This document shows, piece by piece, positions 15,241 through 24,456 of a DNA stretch of 64,000 bases (positions are counted from its first letter, which is position 1; each line of letters opens with the position of its first letter). The stretch comes from Glycomyces xiaoerkulensis (lineage in GTDB: Bacteria > Actinomycetota > Actinomycetes > Mycobacteriales > Micromonosporaceae): positions 1-64,000 of the forward strand of contig NZ_PGGV01000015.1 of assembly GCF_002798405.1 (NCBI RefSeq), in the 5' to 3' direction. The position numbers and the translations under genes were made by a program. The notes under the pieces are model-generated. The model ran no database searches. It was not told where the DNA came from and saw only the letters and a program-made list of their open reading frames with translations.

Positions 15241-16045
15241 GTTCGGGCTGCGAGAGCTCCCAGCAGGCCACCGAGGTCGCCGCGGCGACGTTCAGAGAGT
15301 CGACCCCGGCGTGCATCGGGATCACCGCGGCCGTATCGCAGGCGGCCAGCGCGGGACCGGTCAGACCCGGTCCTTCGGCGCCGAACATGAGCGCCGGGCG
15401 CTCCCGGTCGGCAGCGCCGACTTCGGAGATGTCGATCGCTTCGGCCGAGGGGCTGAGGCCGATGAGGGCGAATCCGGCGTCGCGGATCTGCTTCAGGCCG
15501 TCGGGCCAGGGGCTCAGGTAGGTGTAGGGGACGGCGAACACCTCCCCCATGCTCACGCGGACGCTGCGGCGGTACAGGGGGTCGGCGCAGTCGGGGGCCA
15601 GGAGCACGCCGTCGAAGCCGAGCCCGGCGGCGACGCGGAAGATCGCGCCGATGTTGGTGTGGTTGTTGATCCCTTCCAGGACCACCAGGCGCCGGGTCCG
15701 TTCGAGGATCTCGGCCGGTTCGGGCAGGGTCCGGCGGTGGAAGGAGGCCAGGGTGCCGCGGTGGACGTGGAAACCGGTGACCGCTTCCAGGAGTTCGGGT
15801 CCGGCGGTGTAGCAGGGCGCGTCCTCGGCCAGGCCCGCGAGCTGGTCGGTGCGCTTGGCGTCGATGAGCATCGAGCGCATCCGGTACCCGGCGCGCAGGG
15901 CGCGCTCGACGACCTGGCGGCCTTCGGCGATGAACAGGCCGTTCGGCGGCTCGAAGCGGGTGCGCAGCGCCAGGTCGGTCAGGGCGCGGTAGTCGGCGAG
16001 GCGCTCGTCGTCGGGGTCGTCGATGGCGATGACTGGGTAGGACAC
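15221..16045 (-). CDS. TrmH/SpoU family RNA 2'-O-methyltransferase
   Basis: This 274-residue SPOUT-fold enzyme should transfer a methyl group from SAM to a ribose 2'-OH in rRNA or tRNA. The N-terminal substrate-binding domain includes PNGLFIAEGRQVVERAL. The catalytic domain shows VVLEGINNHTNIGAIFRVAA (motif 1, with NxGxxxR), LMFGAEGPGLT (motif 2) and IPMHAGVDSLNVAAATSVA (motif 3 forming the knot). The N-terminal domain is of the rRNA type, but which nucleotide is methylated cannot be told. The start is GTG at 16045. Confidence 0.85.
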   Translation of the reverse strand: MSYPVIAIDDPDDERLADYRALTDLALRTRFEPPNGLFIAEGRQVVERALRAGYRMRSMLIDAKRTDQLAGLAEDAPCYTAGPELLEAVTGFHVHRGTLASFHRRTLPEPAEILERTRRLVVLEGINNHTNIGAIFRVAAGLGFDGVLLAPDCADPLYRRSVRVSMGEVFAVPYTYLSPWPDGLKQIRDAGFALIGLSPSAEAIDISEVGAADRERPALMFGAEGPGLTGPALAACDTAAVIPMHAGVDSLNVAAATSVACWELSQPEPRVRRR

Positions 16046-16066
16046 CCTTCGATTGTGCCGCAGAGG

Positions 16067-16102
16067 CCGGGCGCCGCGGGACGAACGTCCCGCGGCGCCC
16101 GG
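16067..16102 (-). terminator. Strong hairpin downstream of the SPFH gene
   Basis: Perfect 16-bp arms (16067-16082 and 16087-16102) around GAAC. It lies 6 nt after the stop of the minus-strand SPFH gene and 21 nt before the TrmH start. No U-tract follows, so termination may be of the U-less type seen in GC-rich actinobacteria. Confidence 0.7.
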
Positions 16103-16108
16103 TGCGGT

Positions 16109-17143
16109 CTATTCGTTCGCCGGGGGCAGCTCGGAGCTGCGCTTGCGGCTCTCGCTGAGGTTCCTGACCTCTTGGGCGGCCTGCTCGGCCGCCTCGAGCG
16201 CCTTGGCGGCCTCGTCGTCGAGCCGGAGGGCGCTGGTGTCGACCTCGACCTCGTCGTCCTCCTCGGAGGGGGCCTGGATGCCGCCGAAGGCGTTGCCGAG
16301 GCTGCCGAGGGCGCGGGTGAGCTCGGCGGGGATGACCCACATCTTGTTGGATTCGCCCTGGGCGATCTCGGGGAGCTTCTGCAGGTACTGGTAGGCCAGC
16401 ACCCGGTCGGTGGGCTTGGCGGTGTGGATGGAGGCGAAGACGGTCTGGATGGCCTTGGCCTGGCCGTCGGCGTGCAGCACTTCGGCGTCGCGTTCACCTT
16501 TGGCGCGCAGGACCTTCGACTGCTGCTCGCCCTCTGCCTTGAGGATCTCGGAGCGCTTGACGCCTTCGGCGGTGAGGATGGTGGCGCGGCGGTCGCGCTC
16601 GGCGCGCATCTGCTTCTCCATCGCGTCGCGGATGCTCGGCGGCGGTTCGATGGCCCGCAGTTCGACGCGGGTGACCTTCAGGCCCCACTTGTCGGTGGCC
16701 TTGTCGAGCTCGGCGGCGAGACGCGAGTTGATCTCCTCGCGGCTGGTGAGGGTCTGCTCCAGGTCCATGGCACCGACGACGTTGCGCAGCGTGGTGGTGG
16801 TCAACTGCTCGACGCCGGAGAGGTAGTCGTCGATGTTGTACACCGCGTGGGTGGGCTGGGTGATGATGTAGTAGAGGACGGTGTCGATGTGCACCATCAG
16901 GTTGTCCTCGGTGATCACCGGCTGCGGCGGGAAGTTGACCACGCGCTCGCGGAGGTCGACCTTGGCCCGGACGGTGTCGACGAAGGGGACCAGCAGGCGC
17001 GGTCCCGGTTCGAGGGTGCGGCGGTAGCGCCCGAGGCGCTCGATGACGTAGTTCCACTGTTGAGGGACGATTCGGATCGAACGTGCGAGCACGATGATCG
17101 CGAAGGCCGCGATGATGAGTAGGAGTATTCCGATCGGGTCCAT
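16109..17143 (-). CDS. SPFH/band 7 (slipin/stomatin-like) protein
   Basis: This 344-residue protein starts with one membrane helix (IGILLLIIAAFAIIVLA), then the SPFH domain: VPQQWNYVIERLGRYRRTLE, PGPRLLVPFVD, LRERVVNFPPQPVITEDN, TTTTLRNVVGAMDLEQTLTS. A long charged helix (EKQMRAERDRRATILTAEGV and onward) forms the oligomerisation coiled-coil. Such proteins build membrane scaffolds and usually work with an NfeD partner, whose gene lies 4 nt upstream in the same operon. The pair next to ferrochelatase matches the mycobacterial Rv1487-Rv1488 arrangement. Confidence 0.88.
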   Translation of the reverse strand: MDPIGILLLIIAAFAIIVLARSIRIVPQQWNYVIERLGRYRRTLEPGPRLLVPFVDTVRAKVDLRERVVNFPPQPVITEDNLMVHIDTVLYYIITQPTHAVYNIDDYLSGVEQLTTTTLRNVVGAMDLEQTLTSREEINSRLAAELDKATDKWGLKVTRVELRAIEPPPSIRDAMEKQMRAERDRRATILTAEGVKRSEILKAEGEQQSKVLRAKGERDAEVLHADGQAKAIQTVFASIHTAKPTDRVLAYQYLQKLPEIAQGESNKMWVIPAELTRALGSLGNAFGGIQAPSEEDDEVEVDTSALRLDDEAAKALEAAEQAAQEVRNLSESRKRSSELPPANE

Positions 17144-17147
17144 GGTG

Positions 17148-17594
17148 TTAGCTCTGCTTCCAGACGATGACGGTCGCTCCCTTGATTTCTACCACTGTCA
17201 CCCGGTCTCCGGGTTCCAGGATCTGGTCGGGCTCGAGGGAGTAGGCGGTCCAGTTGTCCCCGGAGATCTCGACCAGGCCGCCGTTGGAGTCGACCTGTTC
17301 GAGGACGACGGCATCGGTGCCTTGGATGGCCTTCGTGCCGAGGGAGTCGCCGCCGCGGCCGTCTTCGCTCAAGGCCTGCCTGAGGAAGGGGCGCAGACCC
17401 CAGATCGAGGCGATCGATCCGGCGCCGAGCAGGACGACCTGGAGCCAGAACGGGGCTCCCAGGCCCGCGGCGATGGCGGCCAGGGCGGCGCCGCCGGCGA
17501 CCATGGCCAGGACGAGTGTGCCGGTGAACAGTTCGGCCACGCCGAGGATCACGGCGATGATGATCCAGAAGAAGGTATCCACGCTTCCAAGCAT
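17148..17594 (-). CDS. NfeD family membrane protein
   Basis: This 148-residue protein has two to three N-terminal membrane segments (DTFFWIIIAVILGVAELFTG, VLAMVAGGAALAAIAAG, LQVVLLGAGSIASIWGL) and a C-terminal OB-fold domain (QGTDAVVLEQVDSNGGLVEI, GDNWTAYS, PGDRVTVVEIKGATVIV), which is the NfeD1b layout. It is the partner of the SPFH gene just downstream. ATG at 17594 is preferred over GTG at 17606. Confidence 0.85.
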   Translation of the reverse strand: MLGSVDTFFWIIIAVILGVAELFTGTLVLAMVAGGAALAAIAAGLGAPFWLQVVLLGAGSIASIWGLRPFLRQALSEDGRGGDSLGTKAIQGTDAVVLEQVDSNGGLVEISGDNWTAYSLEPDQILEPGDRVTVVEIKGATVIVWKQS

Positions 17595-17606
17595 GTCACG
17601 CGTCAC

Positions 17607-17636
17607 AAAAAGACCCGAGCCGTGTCGGCCCGGGTC
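17607..17636 (-). terminator. Intrinsic terminator after ferrochelatase
   Basis: GACCCG-A-GCCG and CGGC-C-CGGGTC pair around TGT (17612-17636), with five T residues on the minus strand at 17611-17607. It lies directly after the minus-strand ferrochelatase stop. Confidence 0.8.
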
Positions 17637-17642
17637 GATTCG

Positions 17643-18683
17643 TCAGCGGGTGCGGTGTTTGTCCGGCGCCGGAGGGCGGCGGGCCGGGCAGCAGCCTTCG
17701 AGCAGCGGATCCCATACCGGGAGTTTGCCCAGGCGCTGTAGCGGGGTGCCGAAGACCCGCTCCGATACCAGGTCGCGGAACATCCCGACCAGGTCGGCGT
17801 CGATCCTCGGGGTGCCGGCCCGCAGGTAGCGCAGGCCGAGCCCGGCGGCGGTCTCGGCGGCCTCGTTGTCGAGGTCCCACAGCACCTCGATGTGGTCGGA
17901 CAGGAATCCGACGGGGCTGACGACCACCGTGTCGACCTCTTCGGAGGCGAGGACCTTGAGGTGGTCGTTGATGTCGGGTTCGAGCCACGGCATCGCCGGC
18001 GGGCCGGAGCGAGACTGCCACACCACGTCGTACGGCCCGGTCCATCCGGCCCGCTCGGCCACGAGCTCGGCGGCCTCGGCGACCTGGTCGGAGTAGCGGG
18101 CGCCGGCCGGGCCCGAGCACTCCTCCATCGAGCCGGGGATGGAGTGGGCGGTGAAGACCACGCGGGTGGCCGAGGCGTCCTCGACCTTGCCGAGTTCGGC
18201 CTCCAGTTGCTTCGCGAAGCCGTCGATGAATCCGGGATGGTCGAAGAAGTGCCGGATCTTGTCGATGACCGGGGCGGTCTCGCCGACCGCGGCGCGTGCG
18301 GCGGCGATGTCCTCCACGTACTGGCGGCAGGAGGAGTAGGAGCCGTAGGCGCTGGTGCAGATGGCCAGCGCGCGCCGGACGCCGTCGCCGGTCATCCGGG
18401 TGACCGCGTCGACCAGCATCGGCGGCCAGTTGCGGTTGCCCCAGTAGATCGGCAGGTCGATGCCGGCGTCGCGGAACTCGGCGCGGAGGGCTTCGATGAC
18501 CTCGCGGCACCACTGGTTGATCGGAGAGATGCCGCCGAAGTGGTGGTAGTGCTCGGCGACCTCCTCCAGGCGTTCCTCGGGGATGCCGCGGCCGCGGGTG
18601 ACGTTGCGCAGGAACGGGAGTACGTCGGCCGGTCCTTCGGGTCCGCCGAAGGAGACCAGCAGGACTGCGTCGTATTGTGGCAT
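17643..18683 (-). CDS. hemH: Ferrochelatase (coproporphyrin type in actinobacteria)
   Basis: This 346-residue enzyme inserts ferrous iron into the porphyrin; in actinobacteria it acts on coproporphyrin III (CpfC). Landmarks are YDAVLLVSFGGPEGPADVLP, the HYHHFGGISPINQ segment, CTSAYGSYSSCRQY, the catalytic His in VVFTAHSIPGSM, and DTVVVSPVGFLSDHIEVLWD with conserved His and Glu. Cysteines at CTSAYGSYSSC and in the C-terminal GCCPARRP suggest the [2Fe-2S] cluster known in actinobacterial ferrochelatases. It follows the enoyl reductase by 13 nt, the same order as in Mycobacterium. Confidence 0.93.
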   Translation of the reverse strand: MPQYDAVLLVSFGGPEGPADVLPFLRNVTRGRGIPEERLEEVAEHYHHFGGISPINQWCREVIEALRAEFRDAGIDLPIYWGNRNWPPMLVDAVTRMTGDGVRRALAICTSAYGSYSSCRQYVEDIAAARAAVGETAPVIDKIRHFFDHPGFIDGFAKQLEAELGKVEDASATRVVFTAHSIPGSMEECSGPAGARYSDQVAEAAELVAERAGWTGPYDVVWQSRSGPPAMPWLEPDINDHLKVLASEEVDTVVVSPVGFLSDHIEVLWDLDNEAAETAAGLGLRYLRAGTPRIDADLVGMFRDLVSERVFGTPLQRLGKLPVWDPLLEGCCPARRPPAPDKHRTR

Positions 18684-18696
18684 CGCCGACCCCCTG

Positions 18697-19479
18697 TCAG
18701 CTCTCGGTGCGCTCGACTCCGACGGCGTGGAATCCGCCGTCGACGTGGATGATCTCGCCGGAGGTGGCGACGAACAGGTCGGACATGAGCGCGGCGCAGG
18801 CCTTGGCGACCGGTTCGGAGTCGGTCAGCGACCAGCCGAGGGGGGCGCGCTTGGTCCAGGCCTCTTCGAAGGCCTCGAAGCCGGGGATGGACTTGGCGGC
18901 CATGGTGCGTTGGGGTCCGGCGGAGACCAGGTTGACCCGGACGCCCTTGGGGCCGAGGTCGCGGGCGAGGTAGCGGTTGACCGCCTCGAGGCCGGCCTTG
19001 GCCACGCCCATCCAGTCGTAGACGGGCCAGGCCTGCTGGGCGTCGAAGTCGAGGCCGACGACCGAGCCTCCGTCCTCCATCAGCGGCAGGCAGGCGACGG
19101 CGAGGGACTTGTAGGAGAAGGCGGAGACCTCGACGGCCTTGGCGACGTCGTCCCAGGTGGTGTTGAGGAAGTTCCCGCCGAGCGCGTCCGGCGGGGCGTA
19201 GGCGATGGCGTGGAGGACGCCGTCGATGCCGGAGACGTGCTCGCGCACCTTCCCCGCCAGGGAGTCGAGCTGCTCGGGGTCGGTGACGTCGAGTTCGATG
19301 ACGGGCGCGGGTTTGGGCAGCTTGGCGGCCATGCGCTCGACCAGCGACATGCGGCCGAAGCCGGTGAGCACCACCTCGGCGCCCTGTTCTTGGGCGTACT
19401 TGGCTACCCCGAAGCCGAGCGACTGCTCGGTGAGCACACCGGTGACGAGCAGCCGTTTGCCGTCCAGGATTCCTGACAT
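18697..19479 (-). CDS. inhA: Enoyl-ACP reductase, InhA-type FabI
   Basis: This 260-residue short-chain dehydrogenase performs the final NADH-dependent reduction in FAS-II elongation. It starts GILDGKRLLVTGVLTEQSLG with the nucleotide-binding loop, has ELDVTDPEQLDSLAGKV and SIVGLDFD-like GSVVGLDFDAQQAWP, and the catalytic Tyr and Lys in VYDWMGVAKAG (Y-x6-K). GPQRTMAAKSIPGF is the substrate-loop region as in InhA. The start is ATG 19479; the upstream open frame is discarded. It is 28 nt downstream of fabG, forming the mabA-inhA pair. Confidence 0.93.
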   Translation of the reverse strand: MSGILDGKRLLVTGVLTEQSLGFGVAKYAQEQGAEVVLTGFGRMSLVERMAAKLPKPAPVIELDVTDPEQLDSLAGKVREHVSGIDGVLHAIAYAPPDALGGNFLNTTWDDVAKAVEVSAFSYKSLAVACLPLMEDGGSVVGLDFDAQQAWPVYDWMGVAKAGLEAVNRYLARDLGPKGVRVNLVSAGPQRTMAAKSIPGFEAFEEAWTKRAPLGWSLTDSEPVAKACAALMSDLFVATSGEIIHVDGGFHAVGVERTES

Positions 19480-19507
19480 CAGTTCCTCCGTGTTCGAGCT
19501 TTGCAAA

Positions 19508-20335
<828 letters not shown>

Positions 20336-20384
20336 TCACGGACCGTGTGGCCGCGGGCACCGCGGCCGGGCCCGTCGGGCCCGG

Positions 20385-21335
20385 TCAGGGCACGCGGGAG
20401 GTCCAGGCCAGGCTGAGCCCCGCGGCGGTGAACAGGAGGATGAGCGCGGTGCCGATGAACCACTGGGAGATGTCGCGGGCGATGATCCGCTCCCCCAGGG
20501 ACGAGCCCATGTCCTGGTAGACGTCGCGGAGCTGGTCGGCGGTGACCGCCTCGTAGTATTCGCCCTCGGTCTCGTCGGCGAGCCCGGCGAGGGCCTCGCG
20601 GTCGATCGGGACGCTGACGAGCTGGCCGTCGAGCTCGATGACCCCTTCGTCGGTGCCGAAGGCGACCGTGGAGACGGGAACCTCGGCCGCGGCGGCGGCC
20701 TCGGCGGCCTCGCCGACGCTCCGCCCGGCGGTGCGGTAGCCGTCGGACAGCAGCAGGACGCGGGCGGGCGGGAGCTCGCCGGAGCCGTCGGCGGGGACCT
20801 GCTGGACGGCCTGGAGGGAGGCGAAGACGGCGTCGCCGGTGGCGGTGGCCTCGGCGAGGTTGAGGCCCTGGATTGCCGTGGCGACCTGGCCGCGGTCCTT
20901 GGTCGGCGGGACCGTGACCGAGGCGTAGCCGGCGAAGGAGACCAGGCCGACGTTGTACTGCTCGGGCAGCTCGGAGACGAAGTCGGCCGCGGCCGACTTG
21001 GCGGCGTCGATCCGGGTCGGGTCCACATCGGTGGCCATCATCGACAGTGAGACGTCGATGGCGAGGATGACCGTGGCCCGTTCCTGGGGCTGCTGGACGT
21101 CGACGGCCGGCCGGGCCATGCCGCCGACCAGTACGGCCAGGGACATCACGACCAGTCCGGCCGGGATGTGGCGCCGCCAGCCGGGCAGACGCGGGACGAG
21201 CTTGGCCAGCAGCGCGGTGTTGGCGAAGCGCACGGCGGTCCGCCGGCGCGCGTACTGCGCCCAGACGTAGACGCCGGCGAGCGCGGCCACCGGGATCAGC
21301 CCCAACAGCCATGCCGGTTCGAGCAGGCGGATCAA
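20385..21335 (-). CDS. VWA domain membrane protein (BatA-like)
   Basis: This 316-residue protein has two N-terminal membrane segments (LLGLIPVAALAGVYVWA and IPAGLVVMSLAVLVGGMA), a von Willebrand A domain with the MIDAS motif DVSLSM (DxSxS), YNVGLVSFAGYA and VLLLSDGYRT, and a C-terminal membrane segment. Together with the MoxR ATPase and DUF58 gene upstream it forms the MoxR-DUF58-VWA module, thought to act in metal-dependent chaperoning or maturation at the membrane. The start is TTG at 21335 with GGAG five bases upstream. Confidence 0.88.
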   Translation of the reverse strand: MIRLLEPAWLLGLIPVAALAGVYVWAQYARRRTAVRFANTALLAKLVPRLPGWRRHIPAGLVVMSLAVLVGGMARPAVDVQQPQERATVILAIDVSLSMMATDVDPTRIDAAKSAAADFVSELPEQYNVGLVSFAGYASVTVPPTKDRGQVATAIQGLNLAEATATGDAVFASLQAVQQVPADGSGELPPARVLLLSDGYRTAGRSVGEAAEAAAAAEVPVSTVAFGTDEGVIELDGQLVSVPIDREALAGLADETEGEYYEAVTADQLRDVYQDMGSSLGERIIARDISQWFIGTALILLFTAAGLSLAWTSRVP

Positions 21336-21352
21336 CAGGTCTCCTTCGTCGT

Positions 21353-22255
21353 CTAGCGGTAGGCGGCCAGGTGGCGGCGGGCGGCGACGAACGCGGCGAT
21401 GTCGCGCAGCCAGTCGTTGCCGGTGGACAGGCGCAGATGGGCGGCTCCGGCGCTGCGGATGCCGGCGGCGATGCGTTCGCGCTGGGCGGCCGCGGCGGCC
21501 TCGTAGCGGGCGCGGAGGCGGGCGTTGCCGGTCTGGATCTCGACCAGCTCGCCGGTCTCGGGGTCGATCAGGTCGAGGACGCCGACGTCGGGCAGCTTGA
21601 GCTCGGCCGGGTCGACGACCTCCACGCACAGCACCTGCTGGCGGACCGAGAGGCGGCGCAGCTCGCGGGCCCAGTCGCGGCCGCCTTCGGCGCCGATGAA
21701 GTCCGAGATGACCACGGCAAGGCCGCGGCGGCGGGTGTGGCGGCGGGTCTTGTCGAGCAGTTCGGCCAGGTCGCCGGGGCCCTCGCCCTTGGGGAGCCTC
21801 GCGACCGCGCGCAGCAGCGAGCGGGCGCCGCCGCGGCCCGGACGCGGCGGGATGGCCTTGGCGGGCCCGCCCTCGGTGACGACCGCGCCGATGCGGTTGC
21901 CGCCGCGTCCGGCCATGTAGGAGAAGGCGGCCACGGCGTTGATCGCCAGGTCGCGCTTGAGCATGCCGACGGTGCCGAAGTCCAGGCTCGGCGACAGGTC
22001 GACCGCGAGCCAGGCCTCGAGTTCGCGGTCGGCGACGGTGGTGCGCACGTGCGGGGTGGTGGTGCGGGCGGTGACCGGCCAGTCCATGTGCCGCACGTCG
22101 TCGCCGGGCCGGTACTCGCGGGCCTCCCCCGGTTCGGAGCCGGGTCCGGGCAGCAGGCCGAGGTAGTCGCCGTGGAGCAGCCCGTCGAGCCGGCGCGCGA
22201 TGTGCAGTTGCAGCCGGTCGAGGGGGCGCAGGTCCGCGGCGTTCACCCTCACCAC
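21353..22255 (-). CDS. DUF58 domain-containing protein
   Basis: This 300-residue protein carries the DUF58 signature REYRPGDDVRHMDWPVTART at about residues 47-66, then LAVDLSPSLDFG (a VWA-like DxSxS variant), and VVISDFIG. The family always accompanies MoxR ATPases; function unknown. The start overlaps the moxR stop by a few bases and the gene is followed by the VWA gene after 17 nt, so the three are one operon. Confidence 0.88.
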   Translation of the reverse strand: MVRVNAADLRPLDRLQLHIARRLDGLLHGDYLGLLPGPGSEPGEAREYRPGDDVRHMDWPVTARTTTPHVRTTVADRELEAWLAVDLSPSLDFGTVGMLKRDLAINAVAAFSYMAGRGGNRIGAVVTEGGPAKAIPPRPGRGGARSLLRAVARLPKGEGPGDLAELLDKTRRHTRRRGLAVVISDFIGAEGGRDWARELRRLSVRQQVLCVEVVDPAELKLPDVGVLDLIDPETGELVEIQTGNARLRARYEAAAAAQRERIAAGIRSAGAAHLRLSTGNDWLRDIAAFVAARRHLAAYR

Positions 22256-23301
22256 CCGCCGCCGGGCTGCGGACCGGCGGCGCTCTCGCGCGGGGCCGCG
22301 TCCTGGCGGGGGGTGACGGTGGGGGCCGGGACGGCGGCCAGCAGCCGGCCGACGATGTGGTCGGCCTCGACCCCGTCGGCCATCGCGTCGTAGGACAGCA
22401 CCAGGCGGTGCCGCAGGATCTCGGGGGCGATGTCGTCGAGGTCCTGGGGCAGGGCGTAGTCGCGGCCGCGCAGCAGCGCGATCGCGCGGGTGGCGCGGAT
22501 CAGGCCCAGGGACGCGCGCGGGCTGGCGCCGTACTGGATGTGCTGGGTCAGGTCGCCGAGCCCGGCCGCGGCGGGGTGGCGGCTGGCCATGACGATGCGG
22601 ACGGCGTAGTCGACCAGGGCATTGTGGATGAACACGGAGTCGGCGGCCTTCTGCAGCCGCATGATGTCCTCGGCGTCGAGCACCCGTTCGGGCACGGGGA
22701 CGTCCACGCCCATGCGGAAGACGATCTCGCGTTCCTCGGCGTCGGTGGGGTAGCCGACGTTGATCTTGAACAGGAACCGGTCGCGCTGGGCCTCCGGCAG
22801 CGGGTAGACCCCTTCCTGCTCGATCGGGTTCTGGGTGGCCATGACCAGGAACGGCTGGGGCAGATGGTGCGTCTCGGCGCCGATGGAGATGTGCTGCTCG
22901 GCCATGACCTCCAGCAGCGCCGACTGGACCTTGGCCGGGGCCCGGTTGATCTCGTCGGCGAGCACGAAGTTGGTGTAGACCGGTCCCAGTTCGACGTCGA
23001 ACGACTCCGAGGACTGCCGGTAGATGCGGGTGCCGACGATGTCGGACGGCACCAGGTCGGGGGTGAACTGGATACGCTGGAAGTCGGCGCCGACGACCGT
23101 CGCCATCGTCTCGACCGCGAGGGTCTTGGCCACCCCGGGCACGCCCTCGATCAGGCAGTGGCCGCGCGCGAGCAGGGCCGAGAACATGCGTTCGACCAGT
23201 GCGTCCTGGCCGACGATGACCTTCTTGATCTCGAACAGCGCCCGCTCCAGCAAGGCGGCGTTCTCGGCCGGGGTCGAACGTTCGGCCTCGGGTGATCCCA
23301 T
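22249..23301 (-). CDS. moxR: MoxR family AAA+ ATPase
   Basis: This 350-residue protein has Walker A GVPGVAKTL, the FQRIQFTPDLVPSDIVG segment, Walker B VLADEINRAP, sensor-1 FLVMATQNPIEQEG and LPEAQRDRFLFK, all typical of MoxR. The C-terminal lid domain follows (YGASPRASLGLIRATRAIA). It is thought to drive assembly or maturation of partner proteins together with the DUF58 and VWA products. ATG 23301 is used, with AGGAG upstream. Confidence 0.92.
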   Translation of the reverse strand: MGSPEAERSTPAENAALLERALFEIKKVIVGQDALVERMFSALLARGHCLIEGVPGVAKTLAVETMATVVGADFQRIQFTPDLVPSDIVGTRIYRQSSESFDVELGPVYTNFVLADEINRAPAKVQSALLEVMAEQHISIGAETHHLPQPFLVMATQNPIEQEGVYPLPEAQRDRFLFKINVGYPTDAEEREIVFRMGVDVPVPERVLDAEDIMRLQKAADSVFIHNALVDYAVRIVMASRHPAAAGLGDLTQHIQYGASPRASLGLIRATRAIALLRGRDYALPQDLDDIAPEILRHRLVLSYDAMADGVEADHIVGRLLAAVPAPTVTPRQDAAPRESAAGPQPGGGW

Positions 23302-23659
23302 GTCGGCTCCTGCTCCCACGTGGTTCGGACTGGTGCTGTCGATACTAATTCGCCCGTACGAGCAACGCGCGCCTCCCGCCGGATCACGCTGCGTCGACAT
23401 CCCGATCACCTTGGGCGGCCTGCGAATTCGGCTCCGCGAAGGCCCGTGCCCCGCGCTTGGAAAATCGTTTTGCCCGAAACAGTGACACGCCGCGCCGATT
23501 CAATCCGTTGCTGCATTTTGGGCGAGCGCTATGCTTTGTGCAAGCCGCGCGGCTTCCCCCGTGGTCGCGCGGCTCCTACCCCTTTTGTGCCTTCTTCCCT
23601 TTTTCGAACAGAGGTGCGCCGATCCCGGCGGCCCGGCCGTCGGCATTAGAATCGTCCAC
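23302..23659. other. Divergent intergenic region moxR / hydrolase
   Basis: About 360 nt without a gene. It should hold the minus-strand promoter of moxR and the plus-strand promoter of the hydrolase (TAGAAT at 23647-23652 before ATG 23660). It also contains a possible small transcript at 23541-23587. Confidence 0.55.
23541..23587 (+). ncRNA. Candidate short hairpin RNA
   Basis: TTGCTG (23508-23513) and TATGCT (23530-23535) are spaced 16 nt like a housekeeping promoter. Just downstream GCCGCGCG (23544-23551) pairs with CGCGCGGC (23566-23573), then CCTACCCCTTTTG follows. This looks like a promoter firing into a terminator, giving a transcript of about 45 nt. Purely predicted. Confidence 0.3.
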
Positions 23660-24223
23660 ATGCCTCATCGCCGCCAGGCCCTCCTGCTGCCCGGACGCAA
23701 CTACGGCGTCCAAGGACCGCTGCTGATGTTCGCCCACGTGGCCCTCCAGTCCCGCGGCGCCCACACCTTCCCGATCGAATGGCAGCGGCCCGACCGCCTC
23801 GCCTCCGACCCCCAGATGATGGTCGAGGGCGTCACCGAGCAGGTCGAGGCGGTGCTGGACCGGGTCCACAACGACGACCCGCCGCTGCTGGTCGGCAAGT
23901 CGCTCGGCACGGCCGCCGCGGTCCCGGCCGCGCACCACGGCCTGCCGGCGATCTGGTTCACTCCCCTGCTGCAGGACTACCCGGTCGTGCAGGCGCTGCG
24001 CCGGGCCACCGCGCCGTTTCTCCTCATCGGCGGCACCGACGACCGGGCCTGGAACTCCTCGCTGGCCCACGAGCTGCCCGGCGAGGTCTGCGAGATCGAC
24101 GGCGCCGACCACGGCATGTTCCTGCGCGGCCGGCCCCTGGTCGAGTCGGCACGCGTGCTGGCCGACCTCGTCGAGGCGGTCGAGGCCTTCATCGACACCG
24201 CGGTGTGGCCCCGTCACGGATGA
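23660..24223 (+). CDS. Alpha/beta hydrolase family protein
   Basis: This 187-residue compact hydrolase has the nucleophile elbow GKSLGT, HALPGRNYGVQ-like start ALLLPGRNYGVQGPL, an Asp-bearing loop FLLIGGTDD, and the late His in DGADHGMFL, which complete a Ser-Asp-His triad. The fold resembles small dienelactone-hydrolase-like or YdeN-like proteins; substrate unknown. ATG 23660 lies 8 nt after TAGAAT, predicting a leaderless message. Its stop overlaps the next start as ATGA. Confidence 0.75.
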   Translation: MPHRRQALLLPGRNYGVQGPLLMFAHVALQSRGAHTFPIEWQRPDRLASDPQMMVEGVTEQVEAVLDRVHNDDPPLLVGKSLGTAAAVPAAHHGLPAIWFTPLLQDYPVVQALRRATAPFLLIGGTDDRAWNSSLAHELPGEVCEIDGADHGMFLRGRPLVESARVLADLVEAVEAFIDTAVWPRHG

Positions 24224-24453
24224 GACCCCGGCTGAAGCAGAATCGAGAGGTGACCGACCGAGACGAGGCGCCCGTGTGCTCCGCCCGCGCCTGCCGCGAG
24301 CGGGCCCGGTGGATGCTCCGATGGCGCAACCCGAAGCTGCACACCCCCGAGCGGGTCAAGGAGTGGGCCGCGTGCGACGACCACCTGGACCACCTGCGGG
24401 AGTTCCTGACCCGGCGCCGGTTTCCGTGCGAGACGGTGAAGCTGGATGATTGA
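24220..24453 (+). CDS. Small conserved actinobacterial protein (Cys/His-rich)
   Basis: This 77-residue protein contains CSARACRERARWMLRWRNPK, LHTPERVKEWAACDDHLDHL and a final FLTRRRFPCETVKL. The C-x4-C and C-x2-H pattern suggests a metal site. It matches a family widespread in actinobacteria that is often mislabelled acetone carboxylase; the real function is unknown. It starts at ATG 24220, overlapping the hydrolase stop; GTG 24250 is an alternative start. Confidence 0.7.
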   Translation: MRPRLKQNREVTDRDEAPVCSARACRERARWMLRWRNPKLHTPERVKEWAACDDHLDHLREFLTRRRFPCETVKLDD

Positions 24454-24456
24454 ACC

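Noticed and set aside
14915-17122. 735-codon plus-strand frame across TrmH, SPFH and the end of the C45 gene
   Set aside because: It spans parts of several genes with clear functions on the opposite or another frame; its composition is antisense-like.
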